From NCBI GenBank assembly GCA_030447125.1, contig JAUJLZ010000002.1:15843-42512 (forward strand): a stretch of 26,670 bases of DNA. Reading direction: 5' to 3'. The stretch is from Acidimicrobiales bacterium (GTDB taxonomy: Bacteria; Actinomycetota; Acidimicrobiia; Acidimicrobiales; CADCSY01). The notes under the pieces are model-generated. The model searched no databases. It was given only the letters and a program-made list of their open reading frames with translations, and was not told the origin of the DNA. The translations under genes were made by a program, and so were the position numbers. Below, in pieces: positions 1 through 8,893 of this stretch (position 1 is its first letter; the number at the start of each line of letters is the position of its first letter).

Positions 1-2126
1 TGCAGGCGCTGGTTCAGCGAGGCGTCGAGCAAGGTGATGGCGTCGGCCCGGCTCGTCCCCCACTCCGAGCTGAGGGCCACCGAGTGCCGGCTGCCAACTC
101 GCAACGCCACCGCCCAGCGCCCGATGCCGGCCAGGCGCTCGACGTCGACCTCGGCGCCCAGCACCTCGGCGCAGAAAGACTCCACGTCGGCGGCGGGGAT
201 CCACGGGACCCCCAGCCGGGCGGTGATCTCGCTCGGCTCGAGCTGGCGGGGCAGCACCTCCTCCAGGGCAGCCACGTTGGCGGCGAAGCGCCCGTCGACC
301 GCCGCCGCCGACCTCGCCACCTCAAGCTTGGCCCGGACGTTGCCCGACAGGTAGCGGGACGCCGGCACCAACTCACCTGAATCCGGGTCCTCCCACACCA
401 GGTTGCCCAGTTCGGACCGGGCGGCCTCGGCGTCGCAGCCCAACAGCTCGGCGACCCGCTCCAGCGACACCGTGCCCGTCTCGTCCAGGCAGACGGCCAC
501 GGCCTCGGCGCCGGTCTCCACCCCCAGGCGCGCGGGCGGCGGAGCGATGATCCGGGAGTTGAAGATGGCCGCCGGCGCGGCTCGCTGGGTCTCGTCGTCG
601 AAGACCTCCAGGGCAGCGACCAAAGGCCAGTCGGGGTCGTCCCGGAAGCCCCCCATCCGCGGACGGACCCGGCGAAGCTGCTCCTCGCCGGACTCGGGGT
701 CCACCCGGCCGGTGCGGACCAGGCGGTAGCGGTTGAGGGGCCCGTAGAGGCGGCGGTAGTCGCCGTAGCGGGACGCAAGCGTGGCCTGGGCGGCCGCCAG
801 GTCCTCGTCGCCGCCGTCCGCCAGCTGCACGGCGAGCACGGTGCGCGCCGCGTCCCGCAGGCCGACCAGCCGGGCCAGCTCGGGGCCGTCGCCGGCGGCT
901 CTCGGGCGGTAGGGCAGTGCCTGGCCGTGCTCGATCCGACAGAAGCGTCCGCCGGGCTGGGCCACGAAGCTCCCCTCCTGGCCTTGGGGGACGCCGGGCT
1001 TCGCCAGGAAGGAGGCCGTCGACGCACGTCGGGAGGCAGGGATGTAGGTGCAGTCCCGCTCCCTCGCCCCGGTCACCAGGGCGGACAGGCCGACTTGGAG
1101 GCGCTCGGCCAGCGGCCCGTCGGCCTCGACGGTCAGCTCGTGGTCCCGGTACATCCCCCGACCCGTCGCCAGGCGGCCGACCACCGCCTCGGGATGGGCG
1201 GCGAGGTACTCGTTGAGCGCCACCGACTCGGCCTCGTTGCCTACGGGCACGGGCACCGACAGGGCCCAGGCCGGGCCGCTCGCCTCCAGCGCCGGGTCCC
1301 GGCGGCGCAGGACCACCAGGTCGGTCACCACCTTGGTCCCCGACGACTCCCAGAAGGCCCCGGCGGGCAGGCGCAGGGCCCCCACCAGGTCGGCCAGGCC
1401 GGCCATTTCCCGGCGGGCCGCCGGGTTGCGGGCGTCCAGGGTGTAGCGGGAGGTCAGCATGGCGACCAGGCCGCCGGGACGGACCAGGCGCAGGGCCTTG
1501 AGCAGGAAGTAGTTGTGCAGGGCGTGGCGTCCCCGGTTGTGGCGGGGGTCGTGCGGGGTGACCTTGGCGAAGGGGACGTTGCCGATGGCCAGGTCGAAGC
1601 TCGCCTCGGGCGCGTCGAAGTCCTCGAATCGCCCGGCGTGCACCGCGGCTCCGGGGTAGAGGTGGCGGGCCAGCGCTGCGGTGGTGGGGTCGAGCTCCAC
1701 CCCGGTGAGCTGGCAGCCCTCGGGAGCAAAGCCCAAGAAGTTGCCCGAGCCGCACCCGGGCTCGAGCACCGCTCCCCCCTCGAAGCCCAGCTCACCCACC
1801 GCCGCCCAGATGGCGCTCACGACCTCGGCCGAGGTGTAGTGGGCGTTGAGAGTGCTGCGCCGGGCGGCGGCCCACGCCCTGTCGCTGCCCAGCAGGGCTC
1901 GTGCCCGGACTCGCTGCTCGTCCAGCCCCTCGGCGGATTCGTCGAAGAGCTGGGGGACGGCTCCCCAGCCCGACCAGCGGGCCAGCACCGCCTGCTCGTC
2001 GGCTGTGGCCGGGCGTTGGCCGTCGCCCAGGTGGGCGAGGACCTCCAGCGCCTCGAGGTTGGCCGCCAGCTTGGCCGCCGCTCCCGCCGGGGCCAGGTCG
2101 CCCTGGCCGGCGGGCCGGAACGCTAC
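1..2126 (-). CDS. N6-adenine DNA methylase, N-terminal part of a methylase-helicase protein (3' end beyond window)
   Basis: About 708 codons are visible and the frame stays open at the left edge. Seen: the segment QAVLARWSGWGAVPQLFDE, then a SAM-binding motif I (LEPGCGSGNFLG, near 1735-1775), then the motif-IV variant GNVPF (near 1569-1583) followed by HDPRHN and LVRPGGLVAMLTSRYTLD. This order is characteristic of the large methylase-helicase fusions carried by conjugative plasmids and ICEs, where a GNVPF-type motif replaces NPPY. The helicase half would lie beyond position 1. The likely role is adenine methylation of the element's own DNA, or anti-restriction or defence. The 5' end is problematic. 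The coding signal in this frame begins abruptly at about 2126, exactly where the 73-aa ORF stops in another frame. No ATG, GTG or TTG occurs in this frame between 2124 and about 2300. The next in-frame GTG downstream (1988) would cut into conserved sequence. An in-frame GTG at 2441 exists but gives a low-complexity extension. Family call is sure, start is not. Confidence 0.85.
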
Positions 2127-2344
2127 CGGTCGGTCGTCGCCCTCCTGGCGAGATCCTCCGCCTGGTACCAGGTCTCGATGGCCGCCGGCGTCGGCAGGGT
2201 TCCCCTGCGGCGCAGCAACTCCGCCACCTCGTGCTCCGAGGGCTCCTCGGCCAGGCGGTTGCCCTGCGTCGCCGCCTCGGCCAGCACCGAGTAGTAGGCC
2301 GCTAACTCGGGGTCCTGGGTCGGGTTGGCGATCTGGTCGCTCAC
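2123..2344 (-). CDS. 73-aa ORF with strong RBS, probably the frameshifted N-terminus of the methylase gene
   Basis: GTG start at 2344 (or the adjacent GTG at 2347), preceded by AAGGAGG at a good distance. The peptide (starting VSDQIANPTQDPELAAYY, ending AIETWYQAEDLARRATTDR) has ordinary amino-acid composition and mostly G/C third positions, so it looks truly coding. The TAG at 2123-2125 overlaps the first credible methylase codons, one frame over. Two readings are possible: a small separate protein translated just ahead of the methylase, or the true start of the methylase with a one-base frameshift near 2124-2130 (real or an assembly error). The lack of any start codon for the downstream frame favours the second. 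No domain recognised. Confidence 0.6.
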   Translation of the reverse strand: MSDQIANPTQDPELAAYYSVLAEAATQGNRLAEEPSEHEVAELLRRRGTLPTPAAIETWYQAEDLARRATTDR

Positions 2345-2445
2345 CACGCTCCTCCTTGGGTGGATCGGGGTTTGGCCCCGCCTCAGGGAGCGCATCGAAG
2401 AGGCTGAGCTGTGCCTGGCGTGCGCGTCGATCGCCGGACACGAGG

Positions 2446-2844
2446 CTAGCCCGAGCACAGGCCGGGCCCGGGAATGCCGCCGTCGTCGACCTGGCGGTAG
2501 CGCACGCCCACCTCCAACAGGGCCACGCCGCTGGCCGGATCGCAGACCACCACATCGGCGTGGGTGGGGAGGTTGGGGTCGAGCACCACCGTGGCCAGCG
2601 GCCGCCCACCGACGAGCACCAGGGCGCGGCTCGCACTGGTGCCCGACACGGTGACCGCGCCGTCAGCACCGGCCAGCGAGGCCGCCACGGCCGGGCGGGC
2701 GAAGCTGCGGCTCGCTCGCAAGTCGTTGACGGCAACTTCGCCGGTGGACCGACGCACGAACAACACCGGCCAGCCGTCCACGCAGACGACGACGGCGTCA
2801 TCGTCGTCGGCGACGGGGAGGAGGCTCACGCGCTCGGCCACCAT
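2446..2844 (-). CDS. Hypothetical protein, 132 aa
   Basis: ATG at 2844, overlapping by one base the TGA of the preceding gene (TGATG), which suggests translational coupling. The start inside the longer open frame was chosen because of this overlap and because upstream codons are arginine-rich noise. The protein begins MVAERVSLLPVADDDDAVVV and contains alternating hydrophobic strands (VVVCVDGWPVLFVRRS, ALVLVGGRPLATVVLD), which suggests a small beta-rich soluble domain. No signal peptide, membrane segment or catalytic motif. It is the second of two small genes between the coupling protein and the methylase. I do not recognise the family. Confidence 0.65.
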   Translation of the reverse strand: MVAERVSLLPVADDDDAVVVCVDGWPVLFVRRSTGEVAVNDLRASRSFARPAVAASLAGADGAVTVSGTSASRALVLVGGRPLATVVLDPNLPTHADVVVCDPASGVALLEVGVRYRQVDDGGIPGPGLCSG

Positions 2845-3164
2845 CAGGCGATCCCCAGGCCGGCGCGGCTGACGCTCGACCGTCCTGTCCGGTAGAGGGC
2901 GGCGGTGGCGGCCACGGCGCGGTCGCGCACCCACAATTCACTGGCCCCGTCGCCAGCGGCTCGCTCGTAGCCACAGGACCGGAGCTGGCCGGCCAGGCGC
3001 TTGTCGGCCGGGACTCCGCGCACGAATGCCACGTCGTGGCGGGAGGGGTCGTAGACCACCTCCATCGGTCGGCCCTGCCACAGGCCGGCCGGCGCGGCGA
3101 CGTGGCCAGCCGGGCAGGCTGCGGTGGGGGCCTCAGGGTCGGCGGGTCGCAGGGTCGGTTCCAT
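2844..3164 (-). CDS. Hypothetical protein, 106 aa
   Basis: Start chosen at ATG 3164, which has GAGAGG six bases upstream; an in-frame GTG at 3170 is the alternative. It begins 9 nt after the coupling-protein stop (TGA 3174-3176). The N-terminal 40 residues are proline- and alanine-rich with two cysteines. The C-terminal half (MEVVYDPSRHDVAFVRG through ELWVRDRAVAATAALYR) looks like a compact alpha/beta domain. No membrane segment. Position and coupling to the next gene imply a role in the transfer operon, but the function is unknown and I do not recognise the family. Confidence 0.65.
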   Translation of the reverse strand: MEPTLRPADPEAPTAACPAGHVAAPAGLWQGRPMEVVYDPSRHDVAFVRGVPADKRLAGQLRSCGYERAAGDGASELWVRDRAVAATAALYRTGRSSVSRAGLGIA

Positions 3165-3173
3165 GGTCACCTC

Positions 3174-4976
3174 TCAGTCGTGGTTCGAGCCGAGCTCGGG
3201 CTCGCTCGCCTTAGGCGCCTGGGCAGCGCGCCAGGCCAGGCGGCGGTCGCAGTAGTAGGGGCGGGTGCGCAATTGGGCGGGCGGCAGGGTGCCGTGGATC
3301 AACAAGGCGTCGCCGGGGCGCATCTGGCGCAGGGCATGGGCGGGAGCCAGGGCCACCCGGGTGGTGGCCAACTGCACGCTGGCTCTTCCCCACGAGGACT
3401 CGTCGGCCGAGCGGCTGCGCACCTCGACCTCCTCGTCGCCCAGCACCTGGGCCACGTAGCGCAGCGAGGCCGGGTCGGACAGCCCGGCGTAGAACACCTT
3501 GGAGAGGTGGTTGGTCAAGATGGTGTCGGCCTGGCGCCCGTAGGCGGCCTGGAGCTGGGCCAGGGACTGCCAGATGGTGACCAGCACCACGCCCAGGCCG
3601 GCCAGGGTCGAGGCGTACTCGGGCAGGGCCCGCAGCGGGGTGTTGCCGGCCTCGTCGATGACCACCAGCAGCGGCGGATCGAGCGGCTTGCCGGTGGCTG
3701 CCACCCGCAGGTAGGCCTGCTTGATGAGGTCGTTGAGCAGGCCCCCGAAGGCTGGGGCCAGGCGCTGCTGGTCCTCGATGGGGGCGCAGAGGTAGACGGT
3801 GTTGGCCTTGTCCTTGGCCAGCAGCCAGTCGAGGGTGAGCGACGGGCCCCGGGAAGCGGCGGCCACGCCGGGGTCGGCCCAAGCCCACACGACGGTCTGG
3901 GCGGTGGCGTAGACCGAGGAGCGGGTGCGCTCCTCCATCTCCCAGATGCTCACCAGTGCCCGGGACGCCTCCCTGGCCCCGCCGGCCACAACCGGATTGG
4001 CGTCGGCGTGGAGGATGTCCAACAGCGTGCGGACCTCGCCGGCACCGTGGGGACCGGGGCGGTCCTGGACCATCACCCACTCGGCCACCGTGGCCATGTC
4101 CTTGTGCATGCGGTGAGCGACGAAGAGCAACCCGGACAGCAGGATCTCCGCCTGAGCGAGCCAGAAGTCCATGCCGCCCTCGACGCCGCTGCGGGGCGCA
4201 GCGTCGCAGAGGCTGCGGGCCGCCCGCTGGGCGCCGACCACCGTGCCCGCTGCTTGCAGCGGCGACCACGAGGCCGAGGAGACGCCGGTGGTGGCGGTGG
4301 GGTCGTAGACGCGGACCTCGCCCTGGCGGCTGCGCCAGCCTCTCGTGGCCCCCAGCAGGTCGGCCTTGACCGAGCTGAGCACGGCCGGGCCGTCCCATTC
4401 GAGGATGGCCGAGATGGCGGCAGTGGTCTTGCCGGAACGGGACGGCCCGACCAGGGCGACCGCCCCCCGGTCACCCTGACGCCGGCCCCGGCGCCGTCGG
4501 GCGGCGGCGTCCTCAGTGGCCACCAGCCGGCCAGCGCAGGAGCCGAGGATCAGCCGCCCGGGCTGCGCACGGCGCACGATCAAGGGAGCGAGGTCGCCTC
4601 GAGTGGCGAAGCGAGCCCTCGCGTCCACGCCGAGCGGGCGGCGGCGAGCCGTGCCTACCCGGGACTTGCCCCACCACCGAAGGCCGACCCCACCGAGGCC
4701 GACACCGGCCAGTGCCACAGCGGTGGTGGCCGACCAGTACAAGCCGGGCCCCGGAAGGCTCGCCCGGGCCGCAGGGGGCCAGGCCTGGCGGGGGTCGCCG
4801 AGCGCGCCCGGCAGACCCTGCGCCGCCGCCATCGCGTCGGCGAAGGAGGCGTCAAGGCTGTGGCCGGAGAGCTGAGCGGCCAGGGCCGCACCGGCCCAGA
4901 CGACGGCGCCAGCACCGGCGAGGGCGGCCACGACGGTGAGCAGTAGGACTTCGGCGACGCTGCTGCGGGGCTCCAC
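3174..4976 (-). CDS. Type IV secretion coupling protein, TraG/VirD4-like (600 aa)
   Basis: Coupling ATPase that would bring the relaxosome or transferred DNA to the membrane channel. Seen: two N-terminal membrane segments (about residues 9-36 and 68-92), a Walker A motif VGPSRSGKTT with K183, a Walker B LLVVIDEAGN with D441-E442, then the WQSLAQLQAAYG and SKVFYAGLSD segments typical of the VirD4/TraG family. Length of 600 aa is normal for actinobacterial members. GTG 4976 was chosen because it directly precedes the first membrane segment (VEPRSSVAEVLLLTVV) and follows AGGAC; the longer upstream frame overlaps the primase and reads as noise. It lies 34 nt downstream of the primase gene. No all-alpha domain insertion was identified with certainty. 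The family assignment is solid, the substrate is not visible. Confidence 0.93.
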   Translation of the reverse strand: MEPRSSVAEVLLLTVVAALAGAGAVVWAGAALAAQLSGHSLDASFADAMAAAQGLPGALGDPRQAWPPAARASLPGPGLYWSATTAVALAGVGLGGVGLRWWGKSRVGTARRRPLGVDARARFATRGDLAPLIVRRAQPGRLILGSCAGRLVATEDAAARRRRGRRQGDRGAVALVGPSRSGKTTAAISAILEWDGPAVLSSVKADLLGATRGWRSRQGEVRVYDPTATTGVSSASWSPLQAAGTVVGAQRAARSLCDAAPRSGVEGGMDFWLAQAEILLSGLLFVAHRMHKDMATVAEWVMVQDRPGPHGAGEVRTLLDILHADANPVVAGGAREASRALVSIWEMEERTRSSVYATAQTVVWAWADPGVAAASRGPSLTLDWLLAKDKANTVYLCAPIEDQQRLAPAFGGLLNDLIKQAYLRVAATGKPLDPPLLVVIDEAGNTPLRALPEYASTLAGLGVVLVTIWQSLAQLQAAYGRQADTILTNHLSKVFYAGLSDPASLRYVAQVLGDEEVEVRSRSADESSWGRASVQLATTRVALAPAHALRQMRPGDALLIHGTLPPAQLRTRPYYCDRRLAWRAAQAPKASEPELGSNHD

Positions 4977-5010
4977 ATGCGTCCTAAGCCCCGGCAGGCG
5001 CTCGGATCTC

Positions 5011-6075
5011 TCAGATCCGCTCAAGTGCCTGGGCGCGGCGACAGCTCCGCACGCCGTCGCGCACGGCCTGACCGAGCACGCTTGGCCAGTCGGGCGTTGC
5101 CAGCATCCAGGCGTTGAGATCGCCGAGTGCCGCCGGAACGTGCAGGCGATCGGCGTCGCGTCCACGCTCGGCCATGAGGGCGCAGAGGCGCGTCGCCCCT
5201 GCGGCACCGGCGAGATCGCCGTCGAAGGCGACGACCAGGCGGCCGGGCAGCTGGCGCAGGCGTTCCGCAATCGCCTCGTCGGCCAGGCCCGCGCCCAGCA
5301 CGGCAATCGCCTCGTAGCCGGCTGCCGCAGCCGACAGAGCGTCGATGATGCCTTCGGTGACCGCCACCGCGCACCCTCGTGCTGGACCGGGCGGTCGGCA
5401 GACGGCGATGCGGGGGTTGGCGGCCAGCGAGGCCGAGACGTTCAGGTAGCGGGCCTGGCCGGCGGGTGGGCGAAGGCGACGGATCTGGGCGTAGACCGCC
5501 CTGTCCGCTTCGAGGGCGGGCAGGACGGCACCCGCCACCCGGGGAACCCCAGGCGGACGCCATTGCCGTCGTGGGCCAGGGTCGGCGCCGACCAGGTTGA
5601 CTCGCAGCACCTCCTCGGGCAGGCCCCGGTCAACGGTGAGCCAGCGTCGCACCTGCCGACCATCGGAGCGCCAGAGCCGGGCCGCGCACTCCTGAACGTA
5701 GCTCTCCAGCTCGTCGAGACCGCCAACCTGATGCTCGCTCACCTTCCTGCTCCGAGCCGGCAGCGAAGGCCGCACGTCCTCGCGGACGCCTGCCCGGCCG
5801 GCCAGGAAGCCGAGGGCGTCTCGCACGTCGCAGTCCCGGGTGACCATCACCAGGTCGATGGCCGTGCCCCTCGCCCCGCAGCCGTGGCAGGTCCAGCGCT
5901 GCTCGCCTCGGTGACTGCGGAAGATGCTGAGCGGCGGGGTCCGGCCGGTCTGGGCATGCGTCGGGCTCGGGCAGGTCCAGGTGCCCGAGGGCCCAGTGCC
6001 CTTGCGAGGCCCGAGGAGCTCGTCGGCCAGCGAGGGGAGGTCGACCTCGGCGATGATGCGGTCCCGGTCGAACAC
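5011..6075 (-). CDS. DNA primase-like protein with CHC2 zinc finger and Toprim domain (354 aa)
   Basis: Probable primase acting on single-stranded DNA during replication or after conjugative transfer. Seen: an N-terminal zinc ribbon with C35, H40, C63 and C66 (TCPSPTH ... WTCHGCG), then a linker, then a Toprim fold with the catalytic glutamate in VTEGIIDAL (E241) and the DxD pair in VVAFDGD (D285, D287). At 354 aa it is much shorter than DnaG (about 600 aa) and has no obvious C-terminal DnaB-interaction domain, as expected for mobile-element primases. GTG start at 6075 lies only 3 nt after the VirB4 stop, with the RBS inside the upstream gene. Polymerising activity is inferred from the domains only. 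Confidence 0.88.
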   Translation of the reverse strand: MFDRDRIIAEVDLPSLADELLGPRKGTGPSGTWTCPSPTHAQTGRTPPLSIFRSHRGEQRWTCHGCGARGTAIDLVMVTRDCDVRDALGFLAGRAGVREDVRPSLPARSRKVSEHQVGGLDELESYVQECAARLWRSDGRQVRRWLTVDRGLPEEVLRVNLVGADPGPRRQWRPPGVPRVAGAVLPALEADRAVYAQIRRLRPPAGQARYLNVSASLAANPRIAVCRPPGPARGCAVAVTEGIIDALSAAAAGYEAIAVLGAGLADEAIAERLRQLPGRLVVAFDGDLAGAAGATRLCALMAERGRDADRLHVPAALGDLNAWMLATPDWPSVLGQAVRDGVRSCRRAQALERI

Positions 6076-6078
6076 CGC

Positions 6079-7407
6079 TCACGCCACCGCCGCCGAGGCG
6101 AGGTCGCCGTGGGGCGTGGCGGGCGGCTGGCGGGTGCCGGCCATGCCGGCGTCGGTGTCGCACAGGACCAGCTCGGTCGAGCTGAGGACGTGGTGGACCA
6201 CGGCGCTGCGCCCTCCGACCTTCCACAGCGCCCGGCCCCGGGCCAGGTGGCCCACGATTGCCCTTTCGGGCTCGGTCAGCCCGAAGCTGCGGGCGGCCAC
6301 CTCGAGCTGGTCGGGGGCCTGGCGGAGCACGACGGTGGTGGCGGCGTCGGCCAGCAGTCCGGCGGCGATCTTGGCCGTGGCCGTCCCGTCGTCCGCCTGG
6401 GCGCCGAGGTCCGAGGGGCGGTGGGCGACGCAGACATTGGCCACCCCGTAGGTCCGGCCCAGCTTGAAGCAGGACTGCAAGTAGCCGGCGGTGTGGCGGT
6501 TGCCGAGCAGCGCCCACGCCTCGTCGAGGACCTGGACCCGCTGGGGGCCGGGAACGGCCAGGAGGTGGGAGAGCCACCCGGCGGCGGCCACCATGACCAG
6601 CGGCAGGGCATCGGAGTCGAGCGGGATGGCCGACAGGTCGAGCACCAGACCCGGCCCGTCCCCCGACACCGACACGGTGGAGCGGCCGTCGAACATGCCT
6701 CGCAGTGACCGGGACACCAGCTTGTCCAGGGCGTAGGCGAGGGTGGCCAGCTCGCCGGCCAGCTCCGAGGCCGAACGGCGCAGTCGCTCCACCATCGCAG
6801 GGCTCGGCGCCGCCAGCAGGGCGGCGAGGTCGGCCAGCGTCGACTCCCCTCGGCTGCGGGACAGCTCCTCTATGGCGGCGAAGGCGACGGCGTCCTCGAA
6901 TTGGGTGAGGGGCCGGCCCAGCACCGTGGCCACCAGGGCGGCGACGAGCTCGGACCGACGCAGCACCACCTGGTCGTGCGCCTCGCCACCGGCAGCCGGA
7001 CTGGGGGCGAGGGGGTTGACCCGCACCGAGCCGCCGGGGGCGAGGCGGATCACGGCCAGGCCCAGGCGCTCGGCCAGCCCGGCGTACTCGCCCTTGGGAT
7101 CGGCGATGGCCAGCCAGCGGCCGCCGGCCCCGCTGCCGTAGACGCCGGCCATGCGCCACAGCAGGCACTTGACCAGGGCGGACTTGCCGTTGCCGGGCTC
7201 GCCCAGCACCCAGCAGTTGGGGTTGGTCACGGCGCCGGTGGCATAGGCCTCGAAGGGGTCCCAGCAGAACTCCGCTCCGCCAGCGAGCACGTCGAGGCCT
7301 ATGTAGGGGCCTCGGTAGCCGAAGGTGGCCTGGACCGAGAAGGGGTAGGCGCTGCACAGGTGCGCCGTGGTCCCCCGGTGCCACGACAGCCGCAGCGAGG
7401 GGCGCAC
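6079..7407 (-). CDS. VirB4/TraC-like conjugation ATPase (ATP-binding half, 442 aa)
   Basis: Motor ATPase of the type IV secretion channel. Seen: Walker A GEPGNGKSAL (K75-S76) preceded by TNPNCWVL, an aspartate-rich strand IADPKGEYAGLAERLGL typical of VirB4, Walker B VQVLDEAWALL (D295-E296), and the downstream motif FKLGRTYGVANVCVAHRPSD. It lacks the N-terminal VirB4 domain. That part appears to be supplied by the separate SCO6880-like protein encoded just upstream, an arrangement known from actinobacterial conjugation clusters. GTG 7407 begins one base after the upstream TGA (7409-7411); the longer open frame upstream overlaps SCO6880 and reads as noise. Expected to act on the cytoplasmic face of the membrane. 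Confidence 0.92.
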   Translation of the reverse strand: MRPSLRLSWHRGTTAHLCSAYPFSVQATFGYRGPYIGLDVLAGGAEFCWDPFEAYATGAVTNPNCWVLGEPGNGKSALVKCLLWRMAGVYGSGAGGRWLAIADPKGEYAGLAERLGLAVIRLAPGGSVRVNPLAPSPAAGGEAHDQVVLRRSELVAALVATVLGRPLTQFEDAVAFAAIEELSRSRGESTLADLAALLAAPSPAMVERLRRSASELAGELATLAYALDKLVSRSLRGMFDGRSTVSVSGDGPGLVLDLSAIPLDSDALPLVMVAAAGWLSHLLAVPGPQRVQVLDEAWALLGNRHTAGYLQSCFKLGRTYGVANVCVAHRPSDLGAQADDGTATAKIAAGLLADAATTVVLRQAPDQLEVAARSFGLTEPERAIVGHLARGRALWKVGGRSAVVHHVLSSTELVLCDTDAGMAGTRQPPATPHGDLASAAVA

Positions 7408-7408
7408 G

Positions 7409-8893
7409 TCAGGCCAGCAGGCTCTTGGGGGCGAGCCCGAAGGGCAGGGCGGCGGCCCAGGCCAGATCCTGGCGGCCGTCGAGGGGACGAAGCTCCATGC
7501 CCGCTTCCCGGGCCAGCTGCTCCACCAGCTCGCCGTGGTCCTCCAGCTCCTCCTCGCTGGTGGCACTCACGGTGACCAGGCCGAGGTAGGCCATCTCGGC
7601 GTAGCCGGCCACCAGCTCGTCCTCCCGGTCGAGCAACGACTGGGTGGCCCGCCGGTGACGGGCGTCGACCCGCCGCCCCTGCTGCTCCTTGGTGGCGGCG
7701 TCGGACTCGAGCTTGACCAGATCCCTCTCGATGCGCCGACGCGAGGAGTAGGGCCCGACCGGGCTGAAGATCACGGTCATGGTGCGGGTGACGCCGGCCC
7801 CGGTGAGGAACGGCTCCAGCCAGCACGGCGGGACGGCCAGGCGGGGCCAGGACGCGACCCACCAGCTGCGGTGGAAGGCACCGTCGACGTGGACCTGGCG
7901 CCAGGACGTCTCCAGCACCAGGGGCCCGGCAGAGGCGGAGCTGACCAGGCCCAGGCGCTCGACCAAGCGCCCGCCGACCAGCCGGGGCTGGGCGGCGGCG
8001 GGGTCGATGCGGGTGCGCAGTAGCCGGCGGACCTCGGCCACGTCGAGGGGGTCACCAGCGTCGAGGCCGGCGGCGCGCAGCGCCCGCAGCAGCGCCTCGG
8101 TGGCCGTCGACAGGGCTCGGGACAAGGCGGCGTCGCCGTCGCTCGCCGCATTGCGGCGCCCGAGGCGGTCACGGGCCACGGTGATGCTCACCACCGCGTC
8201 GTGGGCCGTGGCAGTGGTGGTGGCGTCGGCCACCAGCTCGGCGTAGGAGGCGGCGGCCTCGGGATGCGGTGCTGCCGGGGCCTGTTCGGCCAGCCACGCC
8301 CGATGCTCGGACAGCCCAGAGCGGCGGGCGAAGTCCGACCAGGACAGGTGCACGACCGAGCTGCGCTCGGTGGCGAACTGGTTGAGGGTGTCGCCCCAAC
8401 CGGCGAGCAGCCGCTCCTGGTCGGCACGGCTCTCAACAACGAAGGGGGCTCCCGCCACCCGGACGAGGGCGGTGAGGGTGTGGCGATCGCCGTCGAGCAC
8501 CGCCCCGACGCGCAGCCGCCCCCGCCAGGGGATCTCGATCACCGACAACCCGCCCAGGCAGGGGGGAAGGGGGGCAGCGGACTCGCCGTCGTCGACCAGG
8601 GGGAGGCGGGCGAACCACCTCGAGCCGCGACCCAGGCGCATCCCCGCCCACGACGCCCCGAGCAGGAGCCACTCCCAAGCGTGGTAGCCACCGACGCGGG
8701 CGAAGGCGACGGCCAGGGCCACGGCGACGGGCACCACGGCGAGGCCGAGCGGCACCCCGGCGGTGAGGGAGCCGACCCCGCCCAGCATGCCTGCGCCCAG
8801 CACCGCGCACTGCACCAGGCCCAGGCCGAGGAACACCCCCGAGGTGTCCAGGGGCTCGAAGCGGTACATCCGCTCGCTGCGCTCAGCGGCCAC
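7409..8893 (-). CDS. SCO6880-family conjugation protein (PrgI-like and VirB4 N-terminal-like, 494 aa)
   Basis: GTG 8893 is preceded by GGGAGG five bases upstream and overlaps the 3' end of the TrbL-like gene by 11 nt; ATG 8869 (MYRFEPLD) is the alternative. Two hydrophobic stretches follow (about residues 20-62), then a motif around HAWEWLLLGASW, then a long soluble part with RSSVVHLSWSDFARRSGL and an Arg/Glu/Lys-rich helical segment (SSRRRIERDLVKLESDAA). This organisation (short PrgI-like membrane domain plus the VirB4 N-terminal region) matches the SCO6880 family that always sits next to a separate VirB4 ATPase. It has no Walker motif, so it probably works as the membrane-anchoring partner of the ATPase encoded next. 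Confidence 0.85.
   Translation of the reverse strand: MAAERSERMYRFEPLDTSGVFLGLGLVQCAVLGAGMLGGVGSLTAGVPLGLAVVPVAVALAVAFARVGGYHAWEWLLLGASWAGMRLGRGSRWFARLPLVDDGESAAPLPPCLGGLSVIEIPWRGRLRVGAVLDGDRHTLTALVRVAGAPFVVESRADQERLLAGWGDTLNQFATERSSVVHLSWSDFARRSGLSEHRAWLAEQAPAAPHPEAAASYAELVADATTTATAHDAVVSITVARDRLGRRNAASDGDAALSRALSTATEALLRALRAAGLDAGDPLDVAEVRRLLRTRIDPAAAQPRLVGGRLVERLGLVSSASAGPLVLETSWRQVHVDGAFHRSWWVASWPRLAVPPCWLEPFLTGAGVTRTMTVIFSPVGPYSSRRRIERDLVKLESDAATKEQQGRRVDARHRRATQSLLDREDELVAGYAEMAYLGLVTVSATSEEELEDHGELVEQLAREAGMELRPLDGRQDLAWAAALPFGLAPKSLLA

Noticed and set aside
927..2294. 455-codon plus-strand ORF opposite the methylase
   Set aside because: Mirror of the minus-strand gene caused by high G/C third positions; repetitive Gly/Gln/Val-rich sequence with no motif.
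3036..4946. 636-codon plus-strand ORF opposite the coupling protein
   Set aside because: Antisense shadow; His/Gly/Gln-rich and without domain signal, while the minus strand has clear Walker motifs.
4936..6708. 590-codon plus-strand ORF opposite primase and VirB4
   Set aside because: Antisense shadow spanning two real genes on the other strand.
5630..7384. 584-codon minus-strand ORF overlapping VirB4 in another frame
   Set aside because: Arg/Gly/Pro-rich out-of-frame translation; the frame with P-loop and Walker B is the real one.
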